Of a stretch of DNA of 8,336 bases, positions 1 to 6,046 are shown piece after piece (the first letter of the stretch is position 1; each line of letters begins with the position of its first letter). The position numbers and the translations under genes are program-made. The stretch is from Legionellaceae bacterium (GTDB lineage: Bacteria; Pseudomonadota; Gammaproteobacteria; Legionellales; Legionellaceae): NCBI GenBank assembly GCA_027449525.1, contig DAIDLK010000017.1:3552-11887 (forward strand), given 5' to 3'. Under the pieces are notes generated by a model, which saw nothing but the letters and a program-made list of their open reading frames with translations, was not told the origin of the DNA and made no database searches.

Positions 1-442
1 CTATAACACCCACCTCATCCCGTCGTCTCGCAAGGAGCCGTTGACGCAAAATATCGAGAGAGGGCGGTAAGATAAATACCGTGACGGCATCCACAAAAAC
101 TTGTTTAATTTGCGCAGCCCCTTGCCAATCAATGTCTAACACGACATCAAAGCCTTGCTTAAGCTGCTCAATAATTTGTGTTCTTGATGTACCGTACAAA
201 TATTTAAAAACCCGAGCGTGTTCGATAAAATAACCAGCGTTGGCTAATTCAAGAAATTTTGTTTCGTCCACAAAAAAGTAATGAACTCCCTCTTGCTCGC
301 CTGGCCTTTGATCGCGCGTGGTGTGTGAGACAGAAATCTTCATGTTAGGTACTTCAGACACTAAACGTTTCATTAGGCTGGTTTTTCCTCCGCCAGAAGG
401 AGAGGACACAACAAACAAATTACCTAATACCCCATGATTCAT
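1..442 (-). CDS. gmk: Guanylate kinase, C-terminal part missing (cut by window edge)
   Basis: ATP-dependent phosphorylation of GMP to GDP in the cytoplasm, essential for GTP/dGTP supply. My translation of the minus strand from the ATG at 442 is open to base 1, giving 147 residues of a family that is usually about 205. The P-loop is at residues 14-21 (SPSGGGKT; most relatives have GAGKS/T). It is followed by the GMP-binding part: VSHTTRDQRPGEQEGVHYFF, then EHARVFKYLYGTS (relatives usually have GNYYGTS), then the LDIDWQGA block, which corresponds to the LEIDWQGA motif. The ATG at 435 reads into a stop after three codons, so 442 is the start; GGGTGGA lies just upstream of it. It is divergent from rph. 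In many gammaproteobacteria gmk is followed by rpoZ and spoT, which would lie off the left edge. Family assignment is firm. Confidence 0.96.
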   Translation of the reverse strand, partial: MNHGVLGNLFVVSSPSGGGKTSLMKRLVSEVPNMKISVSHTTRDQRPGEQEGVHYFFVDETKFLELANAGYFIEHARVFKYLYGTSRTQIIEQLKQGFDVVLDIDWQGAAQIKQVFVDAVTVFILPPSLDILRQRLLARRRDEVGVI

Positions 443-466
443 ATATCCACCCACTTCGTATATAAT
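438..466 (+). promoter_or_regulatory. Sigma70-type promoter of the rph operon
   Basis: A perfect -10 hexamer TATAAT is at 461-466. Seventeen bases upstream is TTCATA at 438-443, which matches the -35 consensus at four of six positions and overlaps the gmk start codon. Transcription would begin near 473, giving a leader of about 24 nt that contains AGGA at 486-489, seven bases before the rph ATG. On the opposite strand the same AT-rich stretch offers only weak -10-like hexamers for gmk and no good -35. Confidence 0.65.
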
Positions 467-496
467 GTACGCTTTTAATCTAGTTAGGATTTTAGC

Positions 497-1219
497 ATGC
501 GACCCAGCCATCGTGAACCCAATCAACTCCGCGACATCAAAATTACCCGCCAGTACAACCGTTACGCGGAAGGTTCGGTGTTGGTTGAGTTTGGTCAAAC
601 ACGTGTTTTATGCACCGCATCCGTTCTCGAGGGGGTACCGCGTTTCATCAAAGGTAAAAACCAAGGCTGGATAACCGCCGAATACGGTATGCTACCACGA
701 GCAACTCACAGCCGAAATGATCGAGAAGCCAGTCGAGGTCGGCAAGGCGGACGCACACTAGAAATTCAGCGCTTAATTGGCCGCTCACTGCGTGCGTGCG
801 TTGACTTAAGGCAGATCGGCGAATATACCATTACAGTTGATTGCGATGTACTTCAAGCCGATGGTGGCACGCGTACCGCGGCTATTACTGGAGCCTGCGT
901 AGCACTGAATGACTCAATTGAGTGGATGTACAAGCAAGAAAAATTAAAAAAAATGCCCGTGCTGCATTACGTAGCAGCGGTATCAGTCGGTCTTTACCGC
1001 GGAACCGCCGTACTCGATCTTGATTACGCTGAAGACGTTTTGGCAGAAACTGATATGAACGTCGTAATGAACGAACACGGACAGTTTATTGAAATTCAAG
1101 GCACAGCAGAAGACGGTAGCTTCGACAAAAATCAACTGGATACGCTACTCAGCTTAGCCGAAGGTGGTATCGAACAGCTGCTTGTATTACAAAAAAGTAG
1201 CCAAGTAATTGCTGCATAA
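497..1219 (+). CDS. rph: Ribonuclease PH (phosphorolytic tRNA 3'-end trimming)
   Basis: RNase PH removes nucleotides from the 3' ends of tRNA precursors and other RNAs, using phosphate as the attacking group and releasing nucleoside diphosphates. The protein is 240 residues, the normal full length. It starts MRPSHREPNQLRDIKITR, a typical N-terminus. It has the conserved GGRTLEIQRLIGRSLRA block (84-100) with Arg86, the phosphate-site GGTRT at 123-127 with Arg126, and the metal-binding acidic pair in the DYAED...ETDMN segment (Asp180 and Asp186). The family forms a hexameric ring. The start is supported by AGGA seven bases upstream and a good promoter. It is the first gene of an apparent operon; yggS begins four bases after its stop. 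The gene is intact, unlike the frameshifted rph known from E. coli K-12. Confidence 0.97.
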   Translation: MRPSHREPNQLRDIKITRQYNRYAEGSVLVEFGQTRVLCTASVLEGVPRFIKGKNQGWITAEYGMLPRATHSRNDREASRGRQGGRTLEIQRLIGRSLRACVDLRQIGEYTITVDCDVLQADGGTRTAAITGACVALNDSIEWMYKQEKLKKMPVLHYVAAVSVGLYRGTAVLDLDYAEDVLAETDMNVVMNEHGQFIEIQGTAEDGSFDKNQLDTLLSLAEGGIEQLLVLQKSSQVIAA

Positions 1220-1223
1220 ACGC

Positions 1224-1913
1224 ATGACACTCCAAACCCGTATCCAGCAATTACAGCTTCATTTACGTGCGCTCGAGCAGTTGCACCATCGCCCACTCAA
1301 CACGGTTCAATTGCTGGCGGTCAGTAAAGGACGTTCAGCGGCAGACATTGTTGCAGCACATCAGGCTGGCTTGACTGATTTTGGCGAAAACTATTACCAA
1401 GAGGCCTTGGGTAAAATGAAGCAGCTCACGCCATATCCCCTGAATTGGCATTTTATCGGTCCAATGCAAAGCAACAAAATCAAAGGAATTGCTCGTTATT
1501 TTAGTTGGGTGCACAGTGTGTGCGAGACACGCACGGCCGTAGCCCTCCATCAACACCGACCGGTTGATTTACCGCCGCTTAATGTCTGTGTACAAGTCAA
1601 CATCGATCATGAAGTTTCCAAGTCAGGGGTTCATCCAAAACAGGCTCTCACCTTGTTACAAAACATCAATGCGCTACCCCGCTTGCACTTACGAGGATTA
1701 ATGATCATACCAATGCGAAACGTCACTGAATCGCTTGAGGGCAATGCTTTTCAACGTGCAGCCAAATTACTGCATGCTTTCAATTTACAACTGAATCATG
1801 CCATGGATACTCTGTCCATGGGCATGACGGACTCACTCGACGAAGCTATTGCAGCCGGCAGCACGCTCGTACGAATTGGTCGCGGTATTTTTGGAGACTC
1901 CGCGCATGCCTAA
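1224..1913 (+). CDS. yggS: YggS/PROSC-family PLP homeostasis protein
   Basis: A cytoplasmic protein that binds pyridoxal 5'-phosphate and balances vitamin B6 and amino/keto acid pools; no enzymatic reaction is established for the family. It is a single-domain TIM barrel of 229 residues. The PLP lysine is Lys35 in LLAVSKG (relatives often have AVSKT). Further family motifs are FGENYYQEA, WHFIGPMQSNKIK, the SKSG segment, and the C-terminal SMGM..SLDEAI..GST.VRIG..IFG phosphate-binding part. I chose the ATG at 1224, four bases after the rph stop. A TTG at 1209 would add five residues and overlap rph. No clear Shine-Dalgarno is visible, so translation is probably coupled to rph. Its last eight bases overlap the next gene's start. 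Confidence 0.95.
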   Translation: MTLQTRIQQLQLHLRALEQLHHRPLNTVQLLAVSKGRSAADIVAAHQAGLTDFGENYYQEALGKMKQLTPYPLNWHFIGPMQSNKIKGIARYFSWVHSVCETRTAVALHQHRPVDLPPLNVCVQVNIDHEVSKSGVHPKQALTLLQNINALPRLHLRGLMIIPMRNVTESLEGNAFQRAAKLLHAFNLQLNHAMDTLSMGMTDSLDEAIAAGSTLVRIGRGIFGDSAHA

Positions 1914-2655
1914 AGAGACGGCGGTTATCATCATCCCAACGTATAACGAAGCCCTGATTATTCATGAAACGATCGCCCAGGTGTTTCAGGCCATTCAAGC
2001 GATTACGGATTATCACGTGCACGTCTTAATCTTTGACAGCTGCTCCACGGATGACACTCAAACTATTGTGAAAACTCTGCAAGACCGCTACCCCACGCTA
2101 CATTTACGCACTGAGCAAAGCAAGTCTGGACTTGGTTCGGCGTACTTACAAGCCATGCGTCTTGCACTGAACGAACTCAATGCCGATGTGGTCATTGAAT
2201 TCGATGCTGATTTGTCACATCAACCACGCTACCTCGTTCCTATGCTGGAGCATTGCAAGCAACACGAAGTGGTAATTGGTAGCCGTTATGTCCCAGGGGG
2301 TAGTATCCCGCGTGATTGGGCCTGGCATCGAAAGTTTCTCTCTATTTTGGGCAATTGGGTCGCGCGCTGTATCCTGACGCGACAATACAAAGATTTCACT
2401 AGCGGGTTTCGCGCAACCCGAAGGCTGGCCCTTGCACGCGCATTACCAAAGGCATTCCTTTCGAATCATTACGCTTACAAACTTGAGCTTTTGTGGACTT
2501 TACATTTGAATCAAGCTCAAATTACCGAGTATCCCATTGAATTTATCGACCGCACTTCAGGAGAAAGCAAACTACCCACTAACAGCATCCTTGACTCGTT
2601 ACGTGTGCTTGTGACATTGCGATTTAAACAGGTAGTCGATTTTATTAGCTATTAG
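1906..2655 (+). CDS. Family 2 glycosyltransferase, DPM1-like (polyprenol-phosphate mannosyltransferase type)
   Basis: Probably transfers a hexose from a nucleotide sugar to a polyprenyl phosphate at the cytoplasmic face of the inner membrane; donor and acceptor cannot be read from sequence. The GT-A fold motifs run in order: IIIPTYNE (8-15), a first acidic motif IFDSCSTDDT (42-51), SKSGLGSAY (72-80), the metal-binding DADLSHQP (100-107), VIGSRYVPGGS (123-133), DFTSGFRATRR (163-173) and IDRTSGESKL (214-223). These match dolichyl-phosphate mannose synthases closely. At 249 residues it lacks the C-terminal membrane helices seen in some relatives, as in human DPM1. The first motif reads D-S where most relatives have D-D. 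The ATG at 1906 is preferred because GGAG lies nine bases upstream and the PTYNE motif follows at the usual distance; an in-frame ATG at 1849 lies deep inside yggS. It overlaps yggS by 8 bp and, tail to tail, the next gene by 11 bp. Confidence 0.88.
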   Translation: MPKETAVIIIPTYNEALIIHETIAQVFQAIQAITDYHVHVLIFDSCSTDDTQTIVKTLQDRYPTLHLRTEQSKSGLGSAYLQAMRLALNELNADVVIEFDADLSHQPRYLVPMLEHCKQHEVVIGSRYVPGGSIPRDWAWHRKFLSILGNWVARCILTRQYKDFTSGFRATRRLALARALPKAFLSNHYAYKLELLWTLHLNQAQITEYPIEFIDRTSGESKLPTNSILDSLRVLVTLRFKQVVDFISY

Positions 2656-3658
2656 GTGCTGGAGCGTGTTGCTGCTTCTGTAATAGATGGGGTATCTGTA
2701 AGCGATCATTCGTTCTGGCGAGCTCCAAGGCCTGGCAAGCCAATAAATCTCTTGTTGCATTGGGTGCCTCTCCTAGCTCGAAGTGATGTAAGGTGTCGGC
2801 TGCTGCACCAGCCGGCGGAAGAAAGAAATGATCCCCCCTTGACAAAGCATAGCTAATGCCTAATGCAGAAGTATCAGAAGCTAACTGAGGGAACAGTTGA
2901 AAATATGAATTATTCCACGCATCATAAACGGTAAAAGTTCGTGGTAAGTTCTCCTCGTTAAAATCGGGTGTAGGAAAAAAAGAACGGTCTAAACGACAAT
3001 ATTCGTTAATCACGTGAGCCGGTAACGTTCGTTGCAATAAACCAACAACTCGACACCAATGCTGGGCAAGTCTTTCAAAACTATTAGAATGCCTCCACTG
3101 ATCATAATGCTCCACATAAAATCGCATGGCGTCTAACAACGGTTGCATGTTATAGCATTTTGAGTTGTTTTCTCCTTTGATGGTATGCGTTTGACCATCA
3201 AAACAATACATGAGTGGTTTCATGGAGAAGTGAAGACCATTTTGTTCCAACGCATGGTATTGTTCTAGTAAGCTGGTCCTGATTGCATTGCCTTCTGCAC
3301 CCGGTGGAATACAACGCAGCATCATCGACCACATGTGGCGATCTTTTGACCATAAGGCCAACTGAAAAGCGGTTGCTTTTTGAAACGTTCGACCAGAATA
3401 ATCGGTGATACTTCCTGCCATTGAGAGTAAATTCGAATGCTGATTGAGAATACGCTCTGCCTTATCCTGCTCGCCCTTTACAACACACGATAATAGTTTT
3501 TGCAAAAACCTGTCGTTTAACTCTGGCTGGAAGAGACCTTGATTCATCCGTTCAGTTTGACTCAAATTAACCAAATCCTGAGGCTCAAGAAAATCTGAAA
3601 TTTTCTTAATAACGCCACCAGCTCCTTGCGGCAATTGTTCAAAACTTTTTTTTGGCAT
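2645..3658 (-). CDS. F-box protein with ankyrin-like segment; candidate Dot/Icm-type effector
   Basis: I recognise the type, not a named gene. The 337-residue protein begins with a probable F-box at about residues 9-45 (LP...I..FLEPQDLVNLSQTER...LFQP). In eukaryotic cells this motif recruits SKP1/cullin ubiquitin ligases. Residues 50-113 look ankyrin-like (LLSCVVKGEQDKAERIL, then TDYSGRTF and TAFQLALWSKDRHMW). A second conserved-looking block at 172-240 contains LLDAMRFYVEHYDQW, HWCRVVGLLQR, LPAHVINEYCR and LPR. I recall similar blocks from Legionella proteins, but this needs a search. There is no signal peptide or membrane helix. Of three successive ATGs, the third (3658) is seven bases from GGGAG and is preferred; 3664 is the alternative. 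An in-frame TTG at 3736 would add 26 basic residues but has no ribosome site. The gene has no same-strand neighbour. Secretion is inference; the C-terminus shows no clear glutamate-rich signal. Confidence 0.72.
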   Translation of the reverse strand: MPKKSFEQLPQGAGGVIKKISDFLEPQDLVNLSQTERMNQGLFQPELNDRFLQKLLSCVVKGEQDKAERILNQHSNLLSMAGSITDYSGRTFQKATAFQLALWSKDRHMWSMMLRCIPPGAEGNAIRTSLLEQYHALEQNGLHFSMKPLMYCFDGQTHTIKGENNSKCYNMQPLLDAMRFYVEHYDQWRHSNSFERLAQHWCRVVGLLQRTLPAHVINEYCRLDRSFFPTPDFNEENLPRTFTVYDAWNNSYFQLFPQLASDTSALGISYALSRGDHFFLPPAGAAADTLHHFELGEAPNATRDLLACQALELARTNDRLQIPHLLQKQQHAPAPNS

Positions 3659-3692
3659 CATCATTCTCCCTTTTTTCTTATAAGATGATGAT
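3656..3692 (-). promoter_or_regulatory. Possible start-codon hairpin of the F-box gene
   Basis: On the minus strand, ATCATCAT (3692 to 3685) is the exact reverse complement of ATGATGAT (3664 to 3657), which makes up most of the triple start codon. The 20-nt loop between them contains the GGGAG ribosome site and the 10-bp palindrome TCTTATAAGA (3676-3685). In mRNA this would pair the start codons while leaving the ribosome site single-stranded. Only two of eight pairs are G-C, so the structure is weak, and the triplet repeat makes chance pairing likely. Confidence 0.3.
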
Positions 3693-3742
3693 AGACGACC
3701 AGGCGGTTTTTTGCTTAAATTCGATTCACTAATCAAAAAAGC

Positions 3743-3771
3743 GCCGATTTTGACATAAGACGCATGTCGGC
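3743..3771. repeat. Dyad-symmetric sequence in the gap between the F-box gene and recG
   Basis: Two nested inverted repeats are visible: GACAT (3752-3756) with ATGTC (3764-3768) around a 7-nt spacer, and GCCGA (3743-3747) with TCGGC (3767-3771). On the plus strand the dyad is followed, after five bases, by eight Ts (3777-3784). On the minus strand it is followed by GC and six Ts. It could be an operator, or a terminator/attenuator hairpin in the F-box gene leader if that transcript starts upstream of it. The function is unknown. Confidence 0.4.
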
Positions 3772-3779
3772 CTTACTTT
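3750..3779 (+). promoter_or_regulatory. Candidate recG promoter
   Basis: A perfect -35 TTGACA is at 3750-3755. The best -10 is TACTTT at 3774-3779, 18 bases downstream, with three of six consensus positions but including the important first T, second A and last T. Transcription would then start only a few bases before the recG GTG. The TTGACA lies inside the dyad at 3743-3771, so a protein bound there could block it. Confidence 0.35.
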
Positions 3780-3789
3780 TTTTTAAACC

Positions 3790-5874
3790 GTGAGTGAAAA
3801 CGTGCTCAATAAGTCCTGTGAAACATTAGTAGGTATCGGGCCTGTCTTAGCAAAAAAATTACTTGCCTGTGGTATTGCCACACTGCATGATTTGTTATTT
3901 CACCTGCCCCGACGTTATCAAGACAGAACGCGGGTCACCGCCATTCGCGATGTGCGCTCACAGGACTGGTGCGTATTAGTCGGCCAAGTCAATCAAATTA
4001 AGGTAAACTATCGCGGCAAAATGAGCTTAAGTTGTCTTTTGTCGGATAAGAGTGGGCAATTAACGTTGCGTTTTTTTCACTTCAACAAAGCGCAAGTAGC
4101 CCAACTCATGCAATGCACCGGCATTCGTGTGTTTGGTGAGGTCCGTGTGAGCCAGCGTGGCTTGGAAATGGTCCACCCTGAATATCAGCTACTCAATGAA
4201 ACGGATGAGTGCCCGGTTGATGAACATCTAACCCCAATTTATCCGCTGACCGCTGGTCTATCACAAACGCGCTTTCGACAACTCATCAAACAAACGCTGA
4301 TCCAATGCCGGCCTGTACTGGACAACTTAGAGTGGATGCCTATAGCTGAATTGGAGCAGTTATCATTAGCTCCATTAGCTGAAGCCCTCACACTACTTCA
4401 CCACCCGCCACCGCATCTGGCGCTCTCAAGTTTGGAGAATGGCACTCACCCAGGTGTTAAGCGTTTGGCATTTGAAGAATTACTGGCGAAACGCTTGAGC
4501 TTAGAATTTGCACGTCGTGAACGCGCCGCTCTGCAAGCGCCCTCTTTTCACGAACTACCTACACTCACACAACGTTTTCTTGCAGTACTTCCCTTTCAGC
4601 TAACCGGCGCTCAACAGCGCGTGCAACAAGAAATTAGTAGGGATTTAGCACGTAGCCAACCCATGTTAAGACTAGTGCAGGGTGATGTAGGAGCAGGTAA
4701 AACCGTCATTGCTGCTTTAGCAGCATTGCAAAGTATTGCGCACGGCTATCAAGTTGCATTGATGGCCCCCACCGATTTACTTAGTGAACAACATTATAAC
4801 ACGCTACAGCAATGGTTCAGTGCGCTAGACCTCAACGTGATGCGCTTAAGCGGTAAAATGAAGGCTAGCGCGCGACGAGAAGTACTCCATGCGTTGCTTA
4901 ACCATCAATGCCAATGCGTCGTTGGTACTCACGCTTTATTTCAAGAAGGGGTAGAATTTACCCAACTCGGCTTAGTGATCATTGATGAGCAACATCGCTT
5001 TGGCGTGGAACAGCGTGCTTTATTACAAAAAAAAGCCGATATTAGCTCACTAACAGCTCATCAACTGTTGCTTACAGCGACGCCAATTCCTCGTACATTA
5101 GCTATGACCCATTTTGGCCACATGGATGTATCCATTCTCAATGAGCTGCCGCCCGGCCGGCCCCCTGTGATAACCTCGGTACTGAATCAAACCAAACGCG
5201 ACCTGCTGATTCAACGCTTAGCCGCCGCTATTGCCGAAGGAAAACAAGCCTATTGGGTTTGTACGTTGATTGAAGAATCCGATCATTTACAATGCATTGC
5301 CGCTAGCTCCACGGCTGAACAATTACAAACTCTGCTACCGCAAGCGCGCGTCGGTTTAATTCACGGTCGAATGAAATCGCTGGAGAAAGAAACGACCATG
5401 GCAGCTTTTAAACAGGGTGCGTTGGATCTACTGGTCGCGACCACGGTGATTGAGGTGGGAGTCGATGTTGCGAATGCTAGTTTAATGATTATTGAAAATG
5501 CGGAACGTTTAGGGCTATCCCAACTGCATCAATTGCGTGGGCGGGTTGGACGTGGCGCTATTCAGTCACATTGCTTGTTGCTCTACCAACCTCCCCTCTC
5601 CTACACAGCCATGCAACGCTTGCAATTACTGCGTGAAACAACGGACGGTTTCTTAATTGCAGAAAAAGATTTGGCCTTGCGCGGAGCTGGGCAATTGTTA
5701 GGTACACAGCAGACCGGCAGAAATTTGTATAAAATTGCCGAATTACCACGTGATGCAGAGCTACTCGCCGCAGTCGAGAAATACGCCAAACAGTTACTGG
5801 ATAACGCTCCGCTGATGGGACAGCGCATCACAAAGCGTTGGCTGGGTGAATTTGCAGCCTATTTACAAGCCTAG
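3790..5874 (+). CDS. recG: ATP-dependent DNA helicase RecG
   Basis: RecG is a double-strand DNA translocase that remodels stalled replication forks, R-loops and recombination intermediates. It has 694 residues, essentially the length of E. coli RecG. The N-terminal helix-hairpin-like part (VGIGPVLAKKLLACGI) leads into the wedge/OB domain (about 55-150, including LRFFHFNKAQ), which binds the branch point. The helicase core has Walker A GDVGAGKT (298-305), Walker B DEQH (399-402), LTATPIPRT (from 428), TTVIEVGVDV (551-560) and motif VI QLRGRVGRG (from 581). The last 100 residues contain the RecG-type region after motif VI (DLALRGAGQLLGTQQTG). The start is GTG at 3790 without a recognisable Shine-Dalgarno; a second in-frame GTG at 3802 is possible. 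In gammaproteobacteria recG commonly lies near gmk-rpoZ-spoT; here it is about 3.3 kb from gmk, beyond the rph operon and the F-box gene. Confidence 0.97.
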   Translation: MSENVLNKSCETLVGIGPVLAKKLLACGIATLHDLLFHLPRRYQDRTRVTAIRDVRSQDWCVLVGQVNQIKVNYRGKMSLSCLLSDKSGQLTLRFFHFNKAQVAQLMQCTGIRVFGEVRVSQRGLEMVHPEYQLLNETDECPVDEHLTPIYPLTAGLSQTRFRQLIKQTLIQCRPVLDNLEWMPIAELEQLSLAPLAEALTLLHHPPPHLALSSLENGTHPGVKRLAFEELLAKRLSLEFARRERAALQAPSFHELPTLTQRFLAVLPFQLTGAQQRVQQEISRDLARSQPMLRLVQGDVGAGKTVIAALAALQSIAHGYQVALMAPTDLLSEQHYNTLQQWFSALDLNVMRLSGKMKASARREVLHALLNHQCQCVVGTHALFQEGVEFTQLGLVIIDEQHRFGVEQRALLQKKADISSLTAHQLLLTATPIPRTLAMTHFGHMDVSILNELPPGRPPVITSVLNQTKRDLLIQRLAAAIAEGKQAYWVCTLIEESDHLQCIAASSTAEQLQTLLPQARVGLIHGRMKSLEKETTMAAFKQGALDLLVATTVIEVGVDVANASLMIIENAERLGLSQLHQLRGRVGRGAIQSHCLLLYQPPLSYTAMQRLQLLRETTDGFLIAEKDLALRGAGQLLGTQQTGRNLYKIAELPRDAELLAAVEKYAKQLLDNAPLMGQRITKRWLGEFAAYLQA

Positions 5875-5889
5875 TCAGCACCTCATGGT

Positions 5890-5898
5890 TGTGAATAA
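5890..5898 (-). promoter_or_regulatory. DnaA box (TTATTCACA)
   Basis: The plus strand reads TGTGAATAA, the reverse complement of TTATTCACA, matching TTATNCACA at every fixed position. It lies 15 bases after the recG stop, on the recG side of the AT-rich core. Confidence 0.5.
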
Positions 5899-5916
5899 CT
5901 TTTTGTTTGATTTTTT

Positions 5917-5944
5917 GCGCAAACAAACGACTTTGTGCTTTTTT
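5917..5944 (+). terminator. Probable Rho-independent terminator of recG
   Basis: GCGCAAA (5917-5923) pairs with TTTGTGC (5932-5938) through one G-U wobble around an 8-nt loop and is followed directly by six Ts (5939-5944). It lies 43 bases after the recG stop. The stem is short. A competing alternative is the inverted repeat TTTGTTTG (5902-5909) with CAAACAAA (5920-5927). Confidence 0.5.
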
Positions 5945-5947
5945 GCA

Positions 5948-5960
5948 TAATTTATTGATA
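5948..5960 (-). promoter_or_regulatory. IHF-binding consensus match
   Basis: The plus strand reads TAATTTATTGATA, which fits YAANNNNTTGATW, the reverse complement of the IHF consensus WATCAANNNNTTR, at all fixed positions. It lies within the AT-rich core, where chance matches are more frequent than in average DNA. Confidence 0.4.
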
Positions 5961-5998
5961 ATAAATTAAATTTACCTTAATTTTACAAATGGTAAGAC

Positions 5999-6021
5999 AA
6001 AAAAAACACACGCAAACTGTG
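5999..6021 (-). terminator. Weak possible terminator of the L,D-transpeptidase gene
   Basis: On the minus strand, CACA (6021 to 6018) can pair with TGTG (6010 to 6007) around a 7-nt loop and is followed by eight Ts (6006 to 5999). A four-pair stem is marginal, and the first arm is part of the DnaA box at 6018. The U-tract and the position, 26 bases after the stop codon, are the main support. Confidence 0.3.
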
Positions 6022-6026
6022 GATAA
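6018..6026 (-). promoter_or_regulatory. DnaA box (TTATCCACA)
   Basis: The plus strand reads TGTGGATAA, the reverse complement of TTATCCACA, the strongest E. coli DnaA-box form. A near-match follows 12 bases later (6030-6038, TTGTTCACA on the minus strand) in the same orientation, roughly one helical turn away. Confidence 0.55.
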
Positions 6027-6046
6027 CTATGTGAACAAGAGCTGAT

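Noticed and set aside
1849..1905. Upstream in-frame ATG of the glycosyltransferase gene inside yggS
   Set aside because: It would add 19 residues not expected before the PTYNE motif, and the ATG at 1906 has GGAG upstream and a normal overlap with yggS.
2656..2856. Plus-strand open frame of 66 codons after the glycosyltransferase
   Set aside because: It lies antisense to the C-terminal part of the F-box gene, shows no recognisable motifs, and is best explained as a shadow frame.
3710..3728. PmrA-like box (CTTAA direct repeat) upstream of the F-box gene
   Set aside because: Only a single CTTAA half-site is visible, and it is on the strand opposite the gene.
3659..3736. N-terminal extension of the F-box protein from a TTG at 3736, adding 26 basic residues
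   Set aside because: There is no ribosome site before the TTG, and GGGAG is well placed for the ATG at 3658 (or 3664).
5558..5831. Minus-strand open frames opposite the end of recG
   Set aside because: The recG frame on the plus strand is strongly conserved here, and the antisense translations show no domain.
5902..5927. Inverted repeat TTTGTTTG/CAAACAAA as the recG terminator
   Set aside because: The stem has only two G-C pairs and no adjacent T-run; the overlapping hairpin at 5917-5938 followed by six Ts is the better candidate.
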